Assembly (NCBI GenBank): GCA_012934845.2
Contig: WNNJ02001261.1
Coordinates: 1 to 64,000, forward strand
Source: Pomphorhynchus laevis
Lineage: Eukaryota; Acanthocephala; Palaeacanthocephala; Echinorhynchida; Pomphorhynchidae
Direction of reading: 5' to 3'
Length of the DNA: 64,000 bases
Shown here: in pieces, positions 43,333-54,330 of the stretch
Layout of the letters: each line of letters begins with the position of its first letter
Position numbering within the stretch: position 1 is the stretch's first letter
The notes under the pieces: generated by a model
Database searches by the model: none
The model's input: the letters and a program-made list of their open reading frames with translations, nothing else
Told to the model about the DNA's origin: nothing
Translations under genes and position numbers: made by a program

Positions 43333-43473
43333 TTAGAATTAAATCAGCTAACTGAGTCTACGTATTTAATATAATTATAAAATAAACAAAACATAATAAT
43401 GCTAAATCAAAATTTAATAATTAAATAATAAAATTAATAATTGTTTTTAGATTTTCTATAATTTTAATCAAGT

Positions 43474-43504
<31 letters not shown>

Positions 43505-43738
43505 ATTTAAAATAAACGTCATTTTTATGAATTGACTAATAAATAACAGACGTTGTATCAGAATAAGAATTAGAGGTCATCAGGAGGAACTGCTATGCTA
43601 TCAGGTTTCGGCCCCTAACTCCTCTACCCAACATAGCAGCGGGGCCAAATACATGCTAATGATGTATTTCCTCTGAAATAACTATCTAGTATCTTATTCT
43701 AATGCAAAGTATATTATTTATTATTCATCCATAAAAAT
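43333..43738 (-). mobile_element. Naiad 3'-end fragment inserted in a PLE
   Basis: About 400 bases nearly identical to 38066-38462: the last codons of the RT (FLWMNNK) and the whole tail. It interrupts the minus-strand PLE between LSRHVHF-type sequence and KLLPVLRKTPSYLG. Strong 5' truncation with an intact 3' end is the expected product of target-primed reverse transcription, and it fixes the 3' end of the Naiad. Confidence 0.85.
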
Positions 43739-44928
43739 GTACATGTCGAGACAGTGATCCTGTTAGCGTACCAATGTGGATAATGATAGGTCGGCCAGGG
43801 CATGGCACAATCTCTTTGTGTATTTTTGTAGAAGATACATCCTACCCGGCTTAGGTGATAACACCTTAAGTTCAACACTTCATTCTCCATACAGCCAAGC
43901 AATCTCATGAGATACTTTCTGTACTATATAACTATGGTCAGCCTCTTCAATTTAAGTGTATCCTTCGTTGTTTAGTTGCCGTAAGGCTCGGTAATGTAAT
44001 CATCAGTAGTCCACATAAATATTTTTCCGCCCTTGAGAGCTGGTTTTTACTACGATAGACTCATTATTTCCGATTTCTTTTAGCACATTAAATTGATCCC
44101 CTGTAATATTACGAAGACCCTTGTATCTCGGTGGAATGTCAACATACTTCTTTACTACAGGGTTTGACAAGATTATCTTAGAGATTGTACTCGTTAAATT
44201 GTAATCTTTCATTGTCTTTTCATCCGCTGCAACCCACCCAATTTTGCGCAGATTTTGTATGAAAAATCAACAGGTGTTGGAACAAACGATAACCTCCGAG
44301 ACAATATACTACGTTTAACATCAGTAAGTTCAATATTTGAAATATTTAAGATATTATCTACGAGTCATTCAGTTTGCACTGGCGGTCGTCTGTTGATATG
44401 TCGTGACGGATTCTAGGTATACTTTTTAAGTTCATGAGGACGTACTACTCGATGACATAGTGACGACAATTCACGTGCTTTTCGTTGTAAAAGCTTATCA
44501 TGTTGCAAATTATCGCAGTCATCAATACAATATCCCAAAGCCGCTTCATAAAAATCTCTCTTGACGTAGTACATTATTCCATTTTTGATTTAATTTCTGG
44601 TCGTATAATTTGTCGATAAGTGAATAATTAACTTGCATTGTTTTCTTTAGATGGAAACCTTTAGAAACAACTTTATGGTGAATGCAAAATTGCAGGAACT
44701 GAAAGTGTTTGTGATTTACTCGGGATCAAGTGCTGAATACGTGTCATATTCAGTCTCGAGTTGTAAACCGCATTTTGTTCGAGATCCATTATCTGAATTC
44801 TTGAATAGATTGAATAATAAATAAAAAAATCGAACGAAATTACATTTTATTATTATAAGTCCAAAGCTCTCGTGGAAGTTTCCCTTCTTCAGTAGTATCA
44901 CTTTTGAAAAAGCAATTCGCACTAACAT
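43739..44928 (-). mobile_element. Canonical PLE, 5' terminal region and RT N-terminus
   Basis: Minus strand: a terminal region with a hammerhead-like motif (44892-44859), then ITGDQFNVLKEIGNNESIVV followed by KTSSQGRKNIYVDY (44212-44003), the PLE N-terminal RT block. Remnants of a PGRMYLLQK..K and GRPIIIHIGTLTGSLSRHV stretch lie near 43740-43870. Broken in several places. Same family as the plus-strand PLE at 41125. Confidence 0.65.
44859..44892 (-). ncRNA. Hammerhead-like motif in PLE 5' terminal repeat
   Basis: CTGAAGA, hairpin GGAA...TTCC, then CGAGA (GAAA with one change) and GCTTTGGAC. Position at the 5' side fits PLEs, whose pseudo-LTRs flank both ends. Confidence 0.4.
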
Positions 44929-44941
44929 ATCAATACTAACT

Positions 44942-45250
44942 CAATTAACATACGACAGTATTTCCAGAATAATGTGGATCAGATCGCTTCAAGCGATATC
45001 CTACGCCCGTCTTTGAAGCTTCAAACCATTCCGTTACAAGCATATCATCACCACACATGCACCGAGATCGTCTACAAGATTTGCAGTAGCATTTAGGCGT
45101 TGTCATCGAGGAATTCTTCTTTCCAGGATTCTTACAAACAATATTGCGTAAGGCTAAGCCATTTAAAAAGCATGATGTCACTTCGTTTGTATAAGCAGCC
45201 AGTAATGGGTATAATTGTCGTCAAGCTGCTTTGATACTCCTTTCAAGGTC
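44942..45250 (-). other. Unrecognised Cys-rich coding fragment
   Basis: Minus-strand frame reading LAAYTNEVTSCFLNGLALR, NIVCKNPGKKNSSMTTPKCY, CKSCRRSRCMCGDDML and VTEWFEASKTGVGYRL to a stop near 44942. CYCKSCRRSRCMCG is a dense cysteine cluster, but I cannot assign it to a family. A stop interrupts the frame near 45220. It lies between the PLE 5' end and LINE-A. It could be a retroposed host fragment or an unrecognised element ORF. Confidence 0.3.
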
Positions 45251-45304
45251 TGCATACGACGGGTGGTAGTCGAATTTAACACGACGTACATTTCTGATTT
45301 TACG

Positions 45305-45552
45305 TTTGGAAAACTACTGAAGGCTAAGAGTGGAAATGAAGATATTGCCTAGGGGCAAGTATCTAGCCTGGATGGGGCGAGTGGTGGGAAGTGCAACCTT
45401 CCTGCACCTAGCTCTGTCTAGGCAGGCAATCCCCCTATCCAACTAATCCATCACAATGCAGCGTACTCGTTAGCCCTTTTCACTGAATATCCTTCAGTGG
45501 AATTCGGTAGATGTTTCTGCCCTTAGACTTCTATCCGGTAGAGACGCGGATG
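45305..45552 (+). mobile_element. LINE-A derivative, 5' piece
   Basis: Matches the reverse complement of about 63560-63800: GGAAAACTACTGAAG, GATGGGGCGAGTGGTGGGAA, AATATCCTTCAGTGGAATTC and GTAGAGACGCGGATGTTA. It is cut at 45552 by a palindromic tract plus the L2-like element, and resumes at 49983. The other copy is uninterrupted here. Confidence 0.85.
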
Positions 45553-45769
45553 TTAGTATATGATAATATACTAGTCCTGAAGGACTATATGATTATGGTC
45601 CTTATATCATATATAAGGACTATAATGATTATTATATACTGATCATTACTATAATGATCATAGTCCTTAAAATGATCATTATAGATAATGACTATAATTA
45701 TCATTATAAGGATTATAATGATTAATAGTCTTTATATCATATAGTCCTGAAGGACTATATGATTATAGT
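45553..45769. repeat. Chain of AT-rich palindromes at an insertion edge
   Basis: About 217 bases absent from the other LINE-A copy. Successive hairpins: GTATAT/ATATAC, TAGTCCT/AAGGACTA, GTCCTTATAT/ATATAAGGAC and ATAATGATCAT-type units, with TAGTCCTGAAGGACTATATG present at both ends. They lie between the LINE-A break and the target-site duplication of the L2-like element. Confidence 0.85.
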
Positions 45770-45945
45770 CTTTCAGGAGACTTAAAAAATTTTGGTTTCT
45801 AATAAACATACACAAATTATAATAAATAACGTACAACTCGCTGCTGTTATAGACCCGCTGCTGTTATAAAGTTTGAAAATAAAGTTTGAAACAATTAACA
45901 TACATAAATACAACGAATAACATACAGTGCAATCACCAAATCACC

Positions 45946-46275
45946 ATGACAGAACAGTCTGCGAATAAGCGATGCTGCCCTTGTAATGGTCAAACAGCTG
46001 TTTGTAATGGCTGTGTGTGGGTTCGAAATAATAAGCAATGCATTAATTGTTGTGCACAACGATGCTCAAATCGAGAACGATTGATTCCATCCAATCAATA
46101 TAACGACAAACATACAGCAAAATTCTCAACACAATATTCGAACAACGATGAACTGGGAATGACAGTAAACGCCGTGGAGACTATCTCCATCGAAATGAAG
46201 TGTACTACGGATAATTGCAACGTGTATTCAACAGTAATCATTCCGAGAAGGCTTTCTAGTGATTTGAAAACTTAA
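45946..46275 (+). CDS. Cys-rich finger at the start of the L2-like LINE
   Basis: Starts MTEQSANKRCCPCNGQTAVC. The cysteine array CCPC, CNGC, CINC, RC is the same type as the RLE-Cys fingers (compare KCCNCNGQAAKC). 109 codons, then a stop. In frame shifts downstream lies an RRM-like ORF1 region. The finger is inside the target-site duplication boundaries, so it belongs to this element and not to a neighbouring RLE-Cys copy. An upstream in-frame extension exists, but the ATG at 45946 fits the fingers of the other copies. Confidence 0.7.
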   Translation: MTEQSANKRCCPCNGQTAVCNGCVWVRNNKQCINCCAQRCSNRERLIPSNQYNDKHTAKFSTQYSNNDELGMTVNAVETISIEMKCTTDNCNVYSTVIIPRRLSSDLKT

Positions 46276-46429
46276 AAGCCAGTTAAAATCAAATGATTCA
46301 AAAAGGTGCTGGACAAACAAAGAGCGTATACATAGAATAGTAAATGAGTCTATCAACTCCTCCCTCAACCGTTGCATCAATAAGCAGGTATATCATGATG
46401 TTTGTTCTTTTCAACGCACACCAGAGGTA

Positions 46430-46740
46430 GATAAATCTTATTCTAAATTAGCAAACTCTCTTGATAGGGAAAGCGCTAGGGCATCACATTTGATAGTTCG
46501 TAATTTACCCGTTTCTGAAAGCGAGCAACAAGTTATATTAAATCTCTTTGAGGAAATCGGTTGTCCTTTGGTCGGACAAAAACTAGACTTTCATTGACTC
46601 CCTGCACTTCATACTAACTCCCCTCCGTGGGTTAAGGTAAAAACTAGCGTCAGCCACGTGGAATCATCTTTAAAATCTTCGTTTAAGCTAAAGAATTCAT
46701 CTCTTTCATACGGTGTACTTGTGCCCTAATTTGTCGAAAC
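46430..46740 (+). CDS. RRM-like ORF1 region of the L2-like LINE (broken)
   Basis: Reads SKLANSLDRESARASHLIVR, NLPVSESEQQVILNLFEEIG and, after a stop, VKVKTSVSHVESSLKSSFKL. The pattern LIVRNLP...LF..IG...VKV is that of the RRM-like RNA-binding domain of LINE ORF1 proteins. At least one stop interrupts it. Together with the upstream finger it forms the expected finger-plus-RRM ORF1. Confidence 0.5.
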
Positions 46741-47048
46741 TTGAAGAACTTAAGAGATTACGAAAAGAATTATCCTAACGAAAAAAGTCAGACCCAAGTA
46801 AGCGATATTTTATTAGAGGACATAAGATAGTTGTTTCATCAAGTAGGGAAGCCCACGCAGTAAATGTTAGCTTACCAGTACTCGGCGAAGTTTCGTCTAC
46901 AGGCAACAGCAATCTTTCTAACCCAGCCAATATATGACCAACGATTGAAAATGATTTAAAGGTAAATCCTCTAGCAAAACTTCAAGTAAATCATCCGGGG
47001 CGTCCTCTAATTGATTCTACTCCACTGCTCCCCAAATCTTCCTGGAAA

Positions 47049-49889
47049 TTAGCCGTTTTAAATATCCGCTCTCTCAGTAACAAGGTTGATTCAGTATATG
47101 ATCTTTTCCTTCATAAATCTTTGAATATATTGTGTATAACCGAATCTTGGCACGTTGATCAGAATGATTACTCTCTTATATGCCTCCGCTCCTTAAATCT
47201 CTCTGTGGTCGATAAGGCTCGTCAACGACCTATTAGTTCAAATCGATCAATTAACCACGGTGGTCTTATAGCTTTCTCTCAACATTGGTATCCATTGCAA
47301 TCATTACCGTTGCCATTTGTTCCTCTCACTTTCGAACTACTTGGGTTCCGTGTAAAAGCCGGCTCGTGGTTTCTCAATATCTACTTATTCTGTCGGCCTG
47401 GATCATGTCATCCGTCTGACTCTTTTTTCTGTGAACTGTCAAACTTACTTTCTTTCATCTTCCTCTCCGGTTTACCTTGCGTTGTACTAGGTAATATAAA
47501 TGTTCGCTTAGACCGTCCTCGTGATTCCAATACCCTAAAGACGATATCTACATTTAACGATCATAATTTTCAAATCATGTATCCTCATTATTCTTCTGCT
47601 ACCCATATTCTTGGCAGTACCCTCGATATTGTTGCCCTACCTACGCGTCTTGCCTTGTCTTCTTCATTGTGCATATCTGATCCTGCTCTATCCGACCACT
47701 TCGTTGTTACATGTGCTCTCCCTTTGTTAAAAATCAATGTTCCTGCGAAAATTATCTCGTGTCGTTCTTGGAAATTCCTCGACTTTTCCCTTCTTCGTTC
47801 TCATATTAACCGCTCTCCGCTAATGTATCCTTCTTCTATATACCAATCCCATAATTACTTATGTACCCTCTTTGACAATGTATTTTGCTCTATCCTCGAT
47901 GAAATTCTTCCTCTTAAAACTTTTGTTCAATCACGGCAAAATCTTGCAACATGGTTCGACTCTGAGTGTGTGAATTTAAAACGCCTCCTGCGTCGTTCTT
48001 TCAGAACTTATCATCGTTATCTCAGACTATCTTCAGAATTTGATTCATCCTTTTATCGGAACCAATTCTTTGCTCTTCGTCGTTCGCATAGGCAACTTCT
48101 GCGTTCTAAGGCACATAGTTTTTGGTGAAGCAAACTGGCTTCCGCTAATGACTCTCGAACTAAATAGAAAGCTCTTAATTCTCTACTTTCTCGTTCCTCT
48201 GTCACCTCCACTCTTGATCCTCCTCAATTCTCCGATTACCTAATTTCAAAAACTGTTTCTCTAATCGATTCGATCATCGTCCTTCCACAAACTTATTGTA
48301 TCTCGTCTGTTCGTATCCCTGAGCTCTTTTATCTACTTGCGGTATCTGAAGATGAGGTATCTTGCCTTCTTATTTCGTTAACTTGTAAGTCCTCTCCTGC
48401 CGATCCCATCCCTACTCGAATTCTCAAATTGTTGTCAACAGACTTCACACCTTTCCTTCCCAGCCTCTTTAACTCGTAAATAGTAAATGGAATATTTCCT
48501 GTTCTTTGGAAAACGTCCATTGTTCGTCCTCTACTTAAAAAGACCTCTCTTGACCCCTCTCTTCCTTCATCTTATCGCCCAATATCAATTCTACCAACCT
48601 TATCTAAAATTCTTGAACACATTGTCTTAGATCAGATAAACAAGTATCTCTCTTCATCGCAGCTCTACTCTTCTTTTCAATCTGCTTTCCGCTCCAATCC
48701 TTCCACCGAACTAGCATGTCATAAAGTATTTTCTGATCTGCTCTCCGCTCGTGACAAAGGACTGTGTAGTGTGGTAATATCGCTCGATCTTTCATCTGCA
48801 TTCGACACTATCGATCACGAAATCCTTCTTTTTCGTCTTCGCTATCACTATAATTTCTCTTCGTCCACCTTGGCTTGGTTCTCTTCGTATCTCTCCGATC
48901 GATCATTTTCCGTCCATTCTAACTCAATGTGTTATCCTCTATCTTCTCTCTCTTGTGGTGTATCTCAAGGTTCTGTACTTGGCCCTATTCTATTTACGCT
49001 TCTTCTTGGAGATTTATCTTGTATAACTAGTAAATTCTGCTTCAGGGTAATGCAGTACGCTGATGATATACTTCTTTATTCTCATTCGTCTCCTCATTCC
49101 CTAAGCCAACTTTTCGTATCAGCATCTCATTGTCTTCGTGCTTTATCAGAACATCTAATTTCTTTGCGCATGTCCCTAAATCCTACCAAATCTAAAGTGT
49201 TATGGATTTTTCCCTCCACTGTTTCTGTTATTCCTCCATCTCCATATCTTCATACCACAATTATTCTTGCTGTAGATAAACTAGTATTTCTAGGTATTCA
49301 CTTCGACAATAACCTGCATCTCGATCCCTTCATTCGTGATAAAACTAGGTCTTCAAATATTCTTCTCCGTGATATTCGTCTCGTCAGAAATTCTCTAGAT
49401 TTTAGTTCTTGTAAATCTCTTATCTCCTCCCTTCTTTTCCCACGTATTGATTAATGTCTTAGCCTTCTCGTCTTCTCTTCAAAGTCATCCCTTAAACCTC
49501 TTCAACGCCTCATTAACACTGCGGTGCGCATCCTTTTTCGACTTCGTAAATTCGATCATATATCTTCCTATTTATCACAACTTGGATGGCTAAGTATTGA
49601 TCATCGCGTTCGTTTTCGTCTGCTTTGCCTGACTTATCGCCTTCTCCATTGTAATTATCCTTATTATCCTTATCTGCCAACTCTAAGTGAAACTCGCTAT
49701 CTTTCTACTCACATACGTTCATGTGATTCTCTTCTGCTACACGTACCTATTTACTCAACCAACTTCGGCCGTCGATCCCTACATATCGCTGCTTCTCTCC
49801 TTTGGAATTCCTTACCTAATCATCTGCGATCATCATCCTCACTCCGATTTTTCAAAAAGCAGCTAAAATCGATGCTACTAAACGATTAA
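47049..49889 (+). CDS. ORF2 of the L2-like LINE: AP endonuclease and RT (four in-frame stops)
   Basis: One continuous frame. Endonuclease: KLAVLNIRSLSNKVDSVYDL, ILCITESW (catalytic Glu), GGLIAFSQ, CVVLGNINVRLDRP (GDFN changed to GNIN) and LSDHFVV (SDH). RT: SSYRPISILPTLSKILEH, SAFRSNPSTEL, VVISLDLSSAFDTIDH (motif A), GVSQGSVLGPILFTLLLGDL (motif B), MQYADDILLYSHS (motif C) and a C-terminal RLLCLTYRLLH / LWNSLPNHLRS block. Stops at 48126 (TGA), 48165 (TAG), 48477 (TAA) and 49452 (TAA). The motifs place it in the CR1/L2 group. Confidence 0.8.
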
Positions 49890-49982
49890 CTTTTTTTTAT
49901 CTGTTTCGCTTTTGTGGGCTTGTAAGCACACAGTCTGTGTGCATTTGCCACATTAAAAAAAACTTTCAAACTTTCAGGAGAC

Positions 49983-50725
49983 GAGGTCTATCCGTCTCCT
50001 CTAGGACATTACTCGATTTTTTCCAAAGCATATCTGTTCCCACTATACTCCGTAAATAACTCGACCTCACTCCTCTTCATCTCAAGGACACTTGACCTAA
50101 GTTAAATGCTCATTAAGGTCCTCCCTTCTATTAAATAACTCGTGTCCAGCCATGTCTTTTCTAGTAGTTTCACTCTGTAAGAACGGTAAACGCTTCAGTC
50201 TAGCCAATGTCTATATTCATCCAGGAGAGATTCAAAAGAACTGTGACCTCCTGGATAGTATTATTGACAGCAGCTATTACATGATACTTGGAGACTTCAA
50301 CGACAGAACTGTCGTTGGATCAACGCAGCACTTCGCAGAGCTAGGAACAGTTATCTTATTCACAAACAACCGTCCCCTACCTTTCATTGCACATCAACAA
50401 ATTCAATCCTCGACATTTTACTGCTTCACTCGAGGTAGTTGCTTAAACCCTTCTGTACGTAGCGGAGCAGTCGCACCACCTGCGCTCTCCTCCATATTTG
50501 CTTCTTAACCACTCCCCACCTTCACAAGTCGAGTAAAATACCTGAGGTTCACCTTTACGGTAAAATTAGCGACGAAAGTTAACCTGGATAGACTTAAACG
50601 TATCCTGAAGAAAGCTAAGTGGGCCCTAAAACGTGCTCAGCATCTGTCGTTGAATGAGAAAACCCAGCTGCGCCTTTGGGGCACCTAGGCTATCTCGGGA
50701 TTAGTCTTCTTTTCGAGAGGACGTC
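49983..50725 (+). mobile_element. LINE-A derivative, 3' piece (endonuclease joined to RT C-terminus)
   Basis: Continuation of 45305-45552. LVVSLCKNGKRFSLANVYIH and YMILGDFNDRT are the middle of an AP endonuclease. Directly after it comes HFAELGTVILFTNNRPLPF, which normally follows RT motif D, then TSRVKYLRFTFTVKL and LDRLKRILKKAKWALKRA. RT motifs A-C are absent. The same fusion is present at 62810-63370, so the deletion happened before the two copies spread. Ends near 50725 at another palindromic tract. Confidence 0.75.
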
Positions 50726-50731
50726 GAAAAT

Positions 50732-50806
50732 AAGGTGACTTCTTTTTTGAAGTCACCTGAAAAGAAGGTGACTTCCATTTGGTGACTCCATTTGGAATCA
50801 CCAAAT
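50732..50806. repeat. Zig-zag palindromes between LINE-A and a PLE
   Basis: GGTGACTTC (50734-50742), its reverse complement GAAGTCACC (50749-50757), then GGTGACTTC again (50767-50775). This is followed by ATTTGGTGA (50777-50785) and TCACCAAAT (50798-50806). Confidence 0.9.
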
Positions 50807-50869
50807 TGCTTCACTTATCTATGTCGCTTTATCCAATTACTAATTGCAATATCTATTTCCTTAACGGGT

Positions 50870-51415
50870 AACCAGAATTGTCTTTAGATTGTTTGATCTA
50901 GCGGATTTAATTTTTAAATAATATGATATTACTAAAATATCGCAGAGTCCGATAAACAAAACTTTTTGTTTGTGCAATTTTATATTTATATGGTGTAAAT
51001 AAGCCGTGGTTAGAAAAAACGGCTTTGTCTGTTTCTTTATGATATACATCAGTGCACATTAGTTTATCTTGTTCTAGTGATATTGTAACATCCAAGAAGT
51101 TGAATTTTGTTTTTTAAGTCATTCACATGTGAATTTTAATTTACAGTTTTCATGTAAGCTGCTTATGAATGGTCCAACATGAGTTTATTCAAATATGGCA
51201 AGTATGTCATCAGCATAGGACGTTCTTTTTCGGCATGATCCATGTAGAAGTCGGATAAAGTAAGCCATAGGGGTAAGCCCATTGATGCACCATTTTTTTT
51301 GTACAAACGTTTGTTTGTCAAAGGTGACTGGGGTTTTTGTTGTACAAATATTTAGCAATTTTTCCAATGTTGCTTTGTCGATGTCGGGTCTAGGTAATGT
51401 TTCGTGTCGATATAC
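50870..51415 (-). mobile_element. Canonical PLE fragment: RT motifs B-C and thumb
   Basis: Minus strand from 51415: a DPTSTKQHWKNC stretch, CTTKTPVTFDKQTF, KKWCINGLTPMAYFIRLLHG in place of the GAAMGSPLSP-type motif B, RTSYADDILAIFE (motif C), then FLDVTISLEQDKLMCTDVYH and KETDKAVFS. A few breaks. The nuclease is missing. It is fused at its 5' side to an L2-like LINE near 51415. Confidence 0.65.
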
Positions 51416-54330
51416 TTTTTGAAAAATAATACCAATTGTCTGCTTGACTGGTACAAGCAGACAAATGTAGTTTGGACATGTAAAAGAAGGGAATTACGAG
51501 AGTGTAAAAAACAGTAAACAGGACGAGAATTGTCGAGAAAAGGAAGGTTGAGAAATGAAGGGGTATGAAAAGTTACAAGGCGGAAAGCAACGATAAGAAG
51601 ACGAATTTGAACACGACAACAAATTGTAGGCAGATCGAGAGAAGCAAGATGGTAGGATGTATGATCAAAACGACGAAGACGGAGGAGAATTTGGACAGCT
51701 GCGTTGACGATGCGTTGTAGGGGAAGAAGAGTGGATTTAGGTGAGTTGGAAGATAGACAAAGACAATAATCGAGTCTAGAAATAAGGAGAGAAGATATGA
51801 GAGTCATACAAGAAAGCAAATCGATCAATCTACGAACTTGACGGAGGTTGCGGAGTATCAAGGTAGGTGAGCGTACTTTATCTCTAACGAAAGGTTTAAG
51901 TGAAAGTGGGTTGTCAAAATTGAAGCCTAGGAAGAATTGTGGAATTTAATGATACGGAGGAAGGTTCTAAGCCTAGGTGTCGAAGTAGGATCCACATAAT
52001 TTTGGATTTATCAGGATTCAGAGAAAGGCAAAGGGAAGAAAATGATTGGAAATTGAGACAACACAGTCGAAAGCAGAAACACTAAGATCGTGAATACGAT
52101 AAACAGGTGCATGAGCATAGATGAGAATGTCATCAGCATATTGCATAACATGGAAGTTAAATTTATGAGAAATCGAAGACAAATCACCGAGAAGAAGAGA
52201 GGAAAGCAAAAGGCCTAATAGGGAAACTTGTGGAACACCGGACGGAATGGATGATGGATGGGAGAGAGAAGAGTTAGAATAGACGCGAAATGTACGGTTG
52301 GATATATATGAAGAAACCCATGATACAGTGGGTAATGAGAAGCCGTAATCATGACGAAGGCGATATAGAAGAATCGAGTGATTGACGATGCCAAAAGCAG
52401 ACGATAGATCAAGAGAAACTATGACACTACATAATTTATGATCGCGCGATATGAGTAAGTCGTTATAAACTTTAAGACAGACAATTTCGGTAGAGTAATT
52501 AGAGCGAAAAACGGCTTGGAATGGAGGAAATAAGTTAGAAGAAAAGAGATATGTATTAGCTTGCTTAAGAACGAGACGCTCAAGGAGTTTAGAGAGGGTT
52601 GGGAGAAGTGAGATTGGACGGTACGAAGATGGTAGTGAGGAGTTGTGAGATTGTTTTTTGATGAGAGAACCAACAGTGGCGCATTTCCAGATGGAAGGAA
52701 ATGTACGGCTACGAATGGGCGAGTTGAACAATGCGGTCAGGAAGGGTAAGATAGATGAGCAGATATTTTAAAGCAAGTGAGTGGGAATTGGGTCAGAAGG
52801 AGAGGTTTTATTAGGTAATAAGAGCAGAAATGAAGAAACTTCATCAGACGAAACGGGAAGAAGGTGGAATAGTTCTGGGAGGGAAGTATTTAAAGAGAAG
52901 AGTGGGTACAAGGTGACTATGGGTAGTAGGGAAAGTAAATTAGATGGCTTAGTTTGTAGATAAGAGAACATTCATCAGGATTTATATTACAAGAGGTAGA
53001 TGATTGTGAAAGAATTGAGTTTAAGATTTTTCAATGAGATTTAGAGTAGGAAGATGACTCGAGTTGATTTCGCCGAAAGAGAGTACGTTTAGTACGTATA
53101 AGAATGAGATGTGAACTGCGTAGAGAAAAGTAGGAATCACGAAGATATGGAGGGAGTGATTTCGGAGAACGTTTAAGAAAGCGTTTATACATATGAAAAG
53201 AGTGACGCAGTCGACGCTTAGAAAGACTACAGTCAGAATCGAACCAGGGAGCATGGCGCAAACGCTGGGAACGTCGAAATCGACTAGGCAGAAGGTTATT
53301 GAGGATCGACGTAAGTTCAGAATCAAACAGAATGCAGAGATCATCGGGAGAGAGATAGTTAAGAGGAAGTGAAAAGAGTGAAGAATTGAGTGAGGCTGTG
53401 TAGAGAATATGGATATCGAGAAGCTTCCAGTGACGACATTGTGTAGATAATGGTAAAGGCGGAGAAGGAGGATGGGGACGAGTAAGAGTAAGAGTGACAA
53501 GGAAATGATCGGACAAATCAGGATCAGTAATTGACAAGGAGGTATAGTCGTTGAAGCAGTTAGGAACAGTAATTATGTCGAGAGCACCGCCGAGAATATG
53601 AGTTGGGCTTGTTGAAAGTAATTTATAGTTTAAATATGAAAAATTATTAATTATTGTGATATAGTCAGAGCCAGCCGGCGATTAAGACGAATATTAAAGT
53701 CACTGAGAACAAAAGAAGGAGTACAAGATAATAAACAGTGATACATAAGATCTGCAAGGTCGTTAAAGAAGATCCGTGATGGGGCAACTGAACCTGGACG
53801 GTATATAATCACAAGTTCCAGAGGGAAGGGCGTTGATAATCTGCATATGAGTAATTCAAACAAAGTGTAACGGATGTTAACGTTGATTTTACGTAAAGAC
53901 ATTGGGTGACGAGCAATGGCAACAATACCGCCATGGTTAGACGCAGTAGATGTATGAGATGCAATTTTACGAGCTGATTCAACTCGAAAACAACCAGAGC
54001 GGCATAGACGACGAATAGCACGATCGTCGGAGTCAGAGTGCCAGGAATCGGTACGCAGAGAACATCGATAGATAATTGATCGAAGATATCGAGAAGCATA
54101 TCAGCTTTATGAAGAATGAAGCGAGTGTTTAATAGACTAAGACGAAAAGTATGCTTAGGAGCGAGATCGACTAGCGAAGAAGACAAGGGGGAGAGATGGG
54201 ACGCCATCGAATTTTTGGCCTTGTGTATGCAACGTGAAAATTTCCGTTGAAAACATGTGACCATGAAAACTGCTGACCATGTCGGCAGCAGATGATGGCA
54301 ATTTGAAATTGTTTTTAATAAATTGATGAT
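51416..54330 (-). mobile_element. L2-like LINE, minus-strand copy (decayed)
   Basis: Minus strand from 54330: endonuclease start HTFRLSLLNTRFILHKADML (about 54160), broken middle (VLSDFNIRLNRR near 53680, ITDPDLSDHFLVTLTLT near 53530), LLPNKTSPSDPIPTHLL, RT frame 52731-52018 (SSYRPISLLPTLSKLLERL, VSLDLSSAFGIVNH, MQYADDILIYAHA), C-terminal frame 51861-51425. It matches the 45782 element domain by domain but has many stops and frame changes, so it is older. ORF1 and the finger are not found. A CG-poor, AT-rich palindromic tract lies at its 5' side. Confidence 0.75.

Larger units (their letters stand above)
45782..49970 (+). mobile_element. L2-like LINE, full length, with 12-bp target-site duplication
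   Basis: CTTTCAGGAGAC flanks it exactly at 45770-45781 and 49971-49982. The element has a leader, a Cys-rich finger ORF (45946-46275), an RRM-like ORF1 continuation (46430-46740), ORF2 with AP endonuclease and RT (47049-49889), and an A-rich end (ATTAAAAAAAACTTTC). It is inserted inside a LINE-A derivative, in the intron between PDI exons A and B. ORF2 is in a single frame with four in-frame stops and no frame change, so the copy is comparatively young. The leader carries AAAGTTTGAA twice and AATAACATACA, which also occur in the RLE-Cys leader at 29260. Confidence 0.85.

Noticed and set aside
38440-43738. Long terminal repeats flanking one large element (38063-38462 and 43333-43738)
   Set aside because: The second copy lies inside an unrelated PLE whose two halves match on either side, so it is a separate 5'-truncated Naiad insertion.
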